A stretch of DNA of 6,865 nucleotides. It comes from SZAS-79 sp038211455. GTDB taxonomy: Bacteria > Pseudomonadota > Gammaproteobacteria > Burkholderiales > SG8-39. Of the stretch, positions 1 through 6,865 are shown piece by piece. Numbering within the stretch: the stretch's first letter is position 1; each line of letters starts with the position of its first letter. The DNA is taken from assembly GCA_038211455.1 (NCBI GenBank), contig JBBQVP010000215.1, positions 1 to 6,865 on the forward strand. Reading direction: 5' to 3'. The position numbers and the translations under genes are program-made. The notes below the pieces were generated by a model, which saw nothing but the letters and a program-made list of their open reading frames with translations, had not been told where the DNA came from and searched no databases.

Positions 1-1548
1 CAGGACGACACCGGATTGCTCGGGCCGATCCTGGACACGATGCAGGGCCTGCAGGCGCCGGCGGCCAGCGTGTACGACAGTGCGCGCGCGGCGCTGGAGA
101 TCTGCGCACTGCTTGAAGGCCTGTTCCGGCGCGCGCCGGCGCATCGGTCCGCAGACGGGCAGGCACCCGCCGATGCGGCGCAACCGTCGCACGGCGTGGC
201 TGCCGACAGTTCCGGCGCGCTGCCGGGGGAGCAGGGCGAAGGCGAGGCCGAAGCGGCGGACGAGGCGTTCGATGTTCCCGGGGTGGAGTTTCGCGGCGAG
301 TTTCGCGCCGACCGCCGCGCCGCGCACGCGCGCGGCGGAACGCCAGGCGGCGGGAGGCTGGAGACAGAACCGCCGGCTGCGACGGACGTCGCGGCGCCGA
401 ACGGCGGGGAAGCCGATGCAGCAGGGGGTGCTGTGAACACCGCATCGCGTGCAGCGCTGGCGCGCCTCGCCGTGCAGGACGGGCCGCTCAGTTTCTACTA
501 CGACGAATGGGATTGCCACGCGCAGGCCTACAAAAAGGCGTGGTGCCGGGTCTACGAGCATCGCCTGCGCGGCGATGACTACGAATTCATTGGCGCGGCG
601 CGGCGGCGCAATGCGGCGCTGGCGGGCCAGGTGAAGCGCCAGTTCGGTTTCATCAAGCCCGAGTCCTGGCAGCGCGTGCACCGCGCGAGCGACGGCGACG
701 AGCTGGAACTGGATGCCGTGATCGATGCGGTCATCGACCGCAAGAGCGGTCATGCCACCGACGCGAACCTCTATGTGCGGCGCGACCGCAGCCTGCGCGA
801 GGTCGCGGCGGCGTTCCTGGTGGACACCAGCGCGTCCACCGATTTCCCGATCCCGGATGCGGTTCCGGTTCCTGCGGCGCCGCCGGCAGAGCAGGACCTG
901 TATCTCTGGGGACGCGCCGGCGGCCCGGTCGACGCGACGCCATCGGCACCCAGGCGACGCGTCATCGATGTCTCGAAAGAGGCGCTCGCGCTGATGTGCG
1001 ACGCGCTGGAGCGCCTTGGCGACAGCCACGCGGTCTACGGGTTTTCCGGCGATGGGCGCGAGAACGTGGAATTCAACGTGATCAAGGATTTCGGCGACCG
1101 GCTCTCGGCGCGCACCTGGGCGGCGCTTGCGGCCATGGAACCGCGCCGCTCGACCCGCATGGGCCCCGCCATCCGGCACGCCACCGCCAAGCTGATGCGC
1201 CAGCCCTTGCGCCGCAAGGTGCTGATCATCGTTTCCGACGGCTATCCGGAGGACCGCGACTACGGCCCCGACCGGCGCGACCGTGAGTACGGCATCCTCG
1301 ATACCGCACGCGCGTTGCAGGAAGCCGCCCGCGCCGGGATCTCCTCCTTCTGTATCACCATCGACCCGGCGGGAAACGACTACCTGCGCCGCATGTGCGA
1401 GGAACACCGTTACCTGGTGATCGGCGATGTGGCCGCGCTTCCGGCGGAACTGACCAAGGTCTATGGGGCGCTTACCCGGTCTGCGCGTTCCGTGCCACGG
1501 CGACACCCGCCGGTGGCGAAATCTCCTGTCGCACGGCCTGTTGTGTAA
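1..1548 (+). CDS. NorD/CbbO/CobT-type VWA-domain protein, 5'-truncated by window edge
   Basis: The frame is open from base 1, so the true start lies left of the window. A TTG at 16 is possible but unlikely, because the family is usually longer than the 515 residues seen. Residues 1-45 look helical, and about 45-150 are Ala/Pro/Gly/acid-rich and probably disordered. A YDEWD motif (167-171) and a Trp-Cys pair (181-182) follow, as in NorD-like proteins. The C-terminal half is a VWA domain with an intact metal-ion-dependent adhesion site: DTSAS at 275-279, Thr385 in an STRMG motif and Asp413 in SDGYPED. In this family such proteins partner a MoxR-type AAA+ ATPase (NorQ or CbbQ) in a chaperone pair that activates or inserts metal into a client enzyme such as nitric oxide reductase or Rubisco. 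No ATPase or client is in view, so NorD, CbbO and other paralogues cannot be told apart. The protein is probably cytoplasmic: no membrane segment is seen. The gene ends at TAA 1546-1548, convergent with the cyclase gene. Confidence 0.88.
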   Translation, partial: QDDTGLLGPILDTMQGLQAPAASVYDSARAALEICALLEGLFRRAPAHRSADGQAPADAAQPSHGVAADSSGALPGEQGEGEAEAADEAFDVPGVEFRGEFRADRRAAHARGGTPGGGRLETEPPAATDVAAPNGGEADAAGGAVNTASRAALARLAVQDGPLSFYYDEWDCHAQAYKKAWCRVYEHRLRGDDYEFIGAARRRNAALAGQVKRQFGFIKPESWQRVHRASDGDELELDAVIDAVIDRKSGHATDANLYVRRDRSLREVAAAFLVDTSASTDFPIPDAVPVPAAPPAEQDLYLWGRAGGPVDATPSAPRRRVIDVSKEALALMCDALERLGDSHAVYGFSGDGRENVEFNVIKDFGDRLSARTWAALAAMEPRRSTRMGPAIRHATAKLMRQPLRRKVLIIVSDGYPEDRDYGPDRRDREYGILDTARALQEAARAGISSFCITIDPAGNDYLRRMCEEHRYLVIGDVAALPAELTKVYGALTRSARSVPRRHPPVAKSPVARPVV

Positions 1549-1613
1549 TCTAACAACACGATTATCCAAAAAGCCGCTGTGGCTGGGGGGTTTACGGAAA
1601 CAAAGTTCAGGTT
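1549..1613. other. Convergent intergenic gap
   Basis: These 65 bp separate the TAA of the rightward VWA gene from the TAA (complement of 1614-1616) of the leftward cyclase gene. The gap is more AT-rich than the flanking genes and holds only a weak terminator-like hairpin. No promoter or small gene is supported here, as expected where two transcription units meet end to end. Confidence 0.8.
1568..1584 (-). terminator. Weak candidate intrinsic terminator for the leftward operon
   Basis: Read on the minus strand, AGCC and GGCT (complements of 1581-1584 and 1572-1575) can form a 4-bp stem with a 5-nt loop. A run of five T (1568-1572, the first overlapping the stem end) follows at once. It lies about 30 nt past the stop of the cyclase gene, the right place for a terminator. 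The stem is shorter than in a typical intrinsic terminator, so efficient termination is doubtful and Rho-dependent termination is equally possible. Confidence 0.3.
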
Positions 1614-2651
1614 TTATGTGCCTGTCTTCAGCGCATAGACCGGCACTGCCGCGCCCTTGCCTTTGAACTGCACTTCGCCCATCGCGTCGAGCACGAGGCG
1701 CTCGCCAATCGCGGCCTTCGTTTGACCATCGACCAGGATGCCGCGCCCTGCCTCCTTGGTGTGCGCTTCCAGCCGCGCCGCGAGGTTTACCGTGTCGCCG
1801 ATGCAGGTGTATGTCGCGCGGTCCTGGGTTCCGGTGTAGCCAGCGACGACCTCGCCCGAGGCGATGCCGATCCCGATTCGGATCGGCGGCTTTTCGATTG
1901 CTACGCGCTCCTGGTTGAAGAGTTCGATCATTTCGATCATATCCAGCGCCGCGCGTGCCGCTGCAAGTTCGGCATCCTCCAGCGGCAACGGCGCACCGAA
2001 GATCGCCATGAGACCGTCGCCAATCATCTGGTTGACCACGCCGCCCTGCCCGTTGATCGCGTCGAACATCAGCGTGTAGTAGGTGTTCAGCAGCTCGATG
2101 GTTTCTTCGGGCGACTGCGATTCGCACAGTGACGTGAAACCCCGGATGTCAGAGAACATGACCGTGGCGCGCACCCGTCGCCCGCCGAGCGAGAACCCCG
2201 ATTTCTGCAGGTCGTCGGCCACTGCGGAGGTCGCAAACCGCCTCACGAGGTTCTTCTGCTGGTCGCGGAGGCGCTTACGTTCCAGGCTCGAATTGATGCG
2301 CGCGCGCAGCAGCACCGGGTTCACGGGCTTAGGCAGGTAGTCGTCGGCGCCAAGTTCGATGCAGCGCGCCACGTTGGTCACGCCTTCCAGCGAGCTGGTC
2401 ACGATGACCGGAATGTCCGCGAGCTTCTTGTCGGCCAGCATCTGTTCAAGCACCTGGAAGCCATCGAGTTCGGGCATTTCCATGTCGAGCAGTAGGAGTT
2501 CGAAGGGCTCGGCGCGCAGCATCTCCAGGGCCACACGCCCGTTTTCGGCTGTCGCGACGCGGTGGCCCTGCTGTTGGAGGCTGCGCGTGAGCAGAAGGCG
2601 GTTGACCTTGTTGTCGTCTGCCACCAGCACGCGGGCGCCATTCTCAGCCAC
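1614..2651 (-). CDS. Response regulator with class III nucleotide cyclase output
   Basis: This 345-residue protein is an N-terminal receiver fused to a class III adenylyl/guanylyl cyclase catalytic domain. The receiver (about 5-122) has the acidic pair Asp12-Asp13, phospho-acceptor Asp56, Thr85 and Lys108, so it should accept phosphate. A charged helical linker (about 120-158) leads to the cyclase (about 159-342). Metal ligands Asp168 (FSDIRGFT) and Asp212 (IGDGLMA) are present, as are transition-state residues Asn289 and Arg293 (NLAAR). Of the two purine-selecting positions, Thr282 matches bacterial adenylyl cyclases, but the usual Lys is Gln208 (VNQMIGD). Activity is likely, but cAMP as product is only probable. 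No membrane segment is present. The start is GTG (complement of 2649-2651), chosen because a full AAGGAG lies 7 nt upstream and the receiver begins at once. It overlaps the end of the Hpt gene by 8 nt and is the last gene of the unit, hence the inferred output of the relay. Confidence 0.95.
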   Translation of the reverse strand: MAENGARVLVADDNKVNRLLLTRSLQQQGHRVATAENGRVALEMLRAEPFELLLLDMEMPELDGFQVLEQMLADKKLADIPVIVTSSLEGVTNVARCIELGADDYLPKPVNPVLLRARINSSLERKRLRDQQKNLVRRFATSAVADDLQKSGFSLGGRRVRATVMFSDIRGFTSLCESQSPEETIELLNTYYTLMFDAINGQGGVVNQMIGDGLMAIFGAPLPLEDAELAAARAALDMIEMIELFNQERVAIEKPPIRIGIGIASGEVVAGYTGTQDRATYTCIGDTVNLAARLEAHTKEAGRGILVDGQTKAAIGERLVLDAMGEVQFKGKGAAVPVYALKTGT

Positions 2652-2979
2652 GCGACAGCTCCTTCAGCGCTGCGGCAGCACGCTGGTATTCGGCTTCAAG
2701 CACGTCGACCGGGCCTGCATCTGCGGTCAAGCCGCCGAGTTCGAGGTCGCGCGCCATTTCGGCCAGATGTGCGGCGCCGAAAGTGTTGGCATTGGACTTG
2801 AGCGAGTGCGCCGCGCGCCGGAATGCGTCCGCCGACCGGGAAGTTTGTGCCGCGCGCATTTCCGCGAGGATCTGCGGTGCTTCCTCAAAGAAGGCGTCGA
2901 GCAGCTCGGTCACAAACTCGGCGCCGGCACTCTCCTGGAGTTCGTTGAATACAGCGAGGTCGATCACGGGATCGGGCAT
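2644..2979 (-). CDS. Hpt histidine phosphotransfer protein
   Basis: This 111-residue, all-helical acidic protein is a single Hpt domain. The signature AAHSLKSNANTFGA (56-69) places the phospho-accepting His58 and the conserved Lys61 on the usual helix. A FFEEAP segment (30-35) matches the preceding helix of BarA/ArcB-type Hpt domains. Its length is normal for a free-standing Hpt. Known role of the family: it takes phosphate from a hybrid-kinase receiver and passes it to the receiver of a separate regulator. Neither kinase HisKA/HATPase nor output domains are present. The ATG at 2977-2979 starts 1 nt after the TGA of the kinase gene, and the stop overlaps the cyclase gene by 8 nt. The hybrid kinase upstream lacks its own C-terminal Hpt, so this protein most plausibly supplies that missing step between the kinase and the cyclase regulator. 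That pairing is inference from gene order. Confidence 0.94.
   Translation of the reverse strand: MPDPVIDLAVFNELQESAGAEFVTELLDAFFEEAPQILAEMRAAQTSRSADAFRRAAHSLKSNANTFGAAHLAEMARDLELGGLTADAGPVDVLEAEYQRAAAALKELSRG
2659..2664 (-). promoter_or_regulatory. Strong ribosome binding site for the cyclase gene, inside the Hpt gene
   Basis: The minus strand reads AAGGAG here, a full anti-16S match, with 7 nt before the GTG (complement of 2649-2651). It supports the GTG start over any internal codon, and it suggests the weak start codon is offset by a strong site plus coupling to Hpt translation. Confidence 0.75.
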
Positions 2980-2980
2980 C

Positions 2981-6865
<3,885 letters not shown>

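Noticed and set aside
80..436. Second open frame inside the VWA gene
   Set aside because: It is an Arg-rich out-of-frame shadow over the low-complexity region. The VWA frame is continuous through it from base 1.
1539..1558. Inverted repeat TGTTGT/ACAACA across the VWA stop codon, as a terminator
   Set aside because: The stem is 6 bp and mostly A-T with an 8-nt loop, and no T-run follows on either strand.
1722..2132. Rightward open frames opposite the cyclase gene
   Set aside because: They lie antisense to the cyclase catalytic motifs, which are all intact on the other strand, and they have no ribosome site or domain.

Overview
The window is GC-rich, densely coding bacterial chromosome, most likely from a proteobacterium. 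The protein families, the GTG start, the strong Shine-Dalgarno sites and the tight gene packing fit beta-, alpha- or gammaproteobacteria. The sequence alone does not fix a lower taxon. No tRNA, rRNA, CRISPR array, insertion sequence or phage gene is visible.

Layout. Positions 1-1548 (+ strand) hold the 3' part of a gene for a NorD/CbbO/CobT-type von Willebrand factor A (VWA) protein, open at the left edge. A 65-bp convergent gap (1549-1613) follows. From 1614 to the right edge (6865), everything reads leftward as one three-gene unit. In transcription order it is: (1) a very large hybrid histidine kinase (2981-6865, N-terminus outside the window) with at least five tandem GAF modules, HisKA, HATPase and two receiver domains; (2) a stand-alone Hpt phosphotransfer protein (2644-2979); (3) a response regulator whose output is a class III nucleotide cyclase (1614-2651). 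Kinase and Hpt genes are 1 nt apart, and the Hpt and cyclase genes overlap by 8 nt, so they are almost certainly co-transcribed and translationally coupled. Their promoter lies right of the window.

How the genes fit together. The three leftward genes encode every station of a His-Asp-His-Asp phosphorelay: kinase His792, kinase receivers Asp1082 and Asp1222, Hpt His58, and Asp56 of the cyclase regulator (kinase residues numbered from the first codon visible at the right edge). The inferred output is phosphorylation-controlled synthesis of a cyclic nucleotide. Catalytic metal-binding and transition-state residues of the cyclase are present. The position that normally carries the purine-selecting Lys (adenylyl) or Glu (guanylyl) is Gln208, so the product nucleotide cannot be assigned from sequence. 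The GAF modules repeat every 172-175 codons, and the linkers between them are far better conserved than the sensor cores, down to 26-32 bp of identical DNA. The VWA gene is a separate, convergent unit, and no functional link to the relay is evident.
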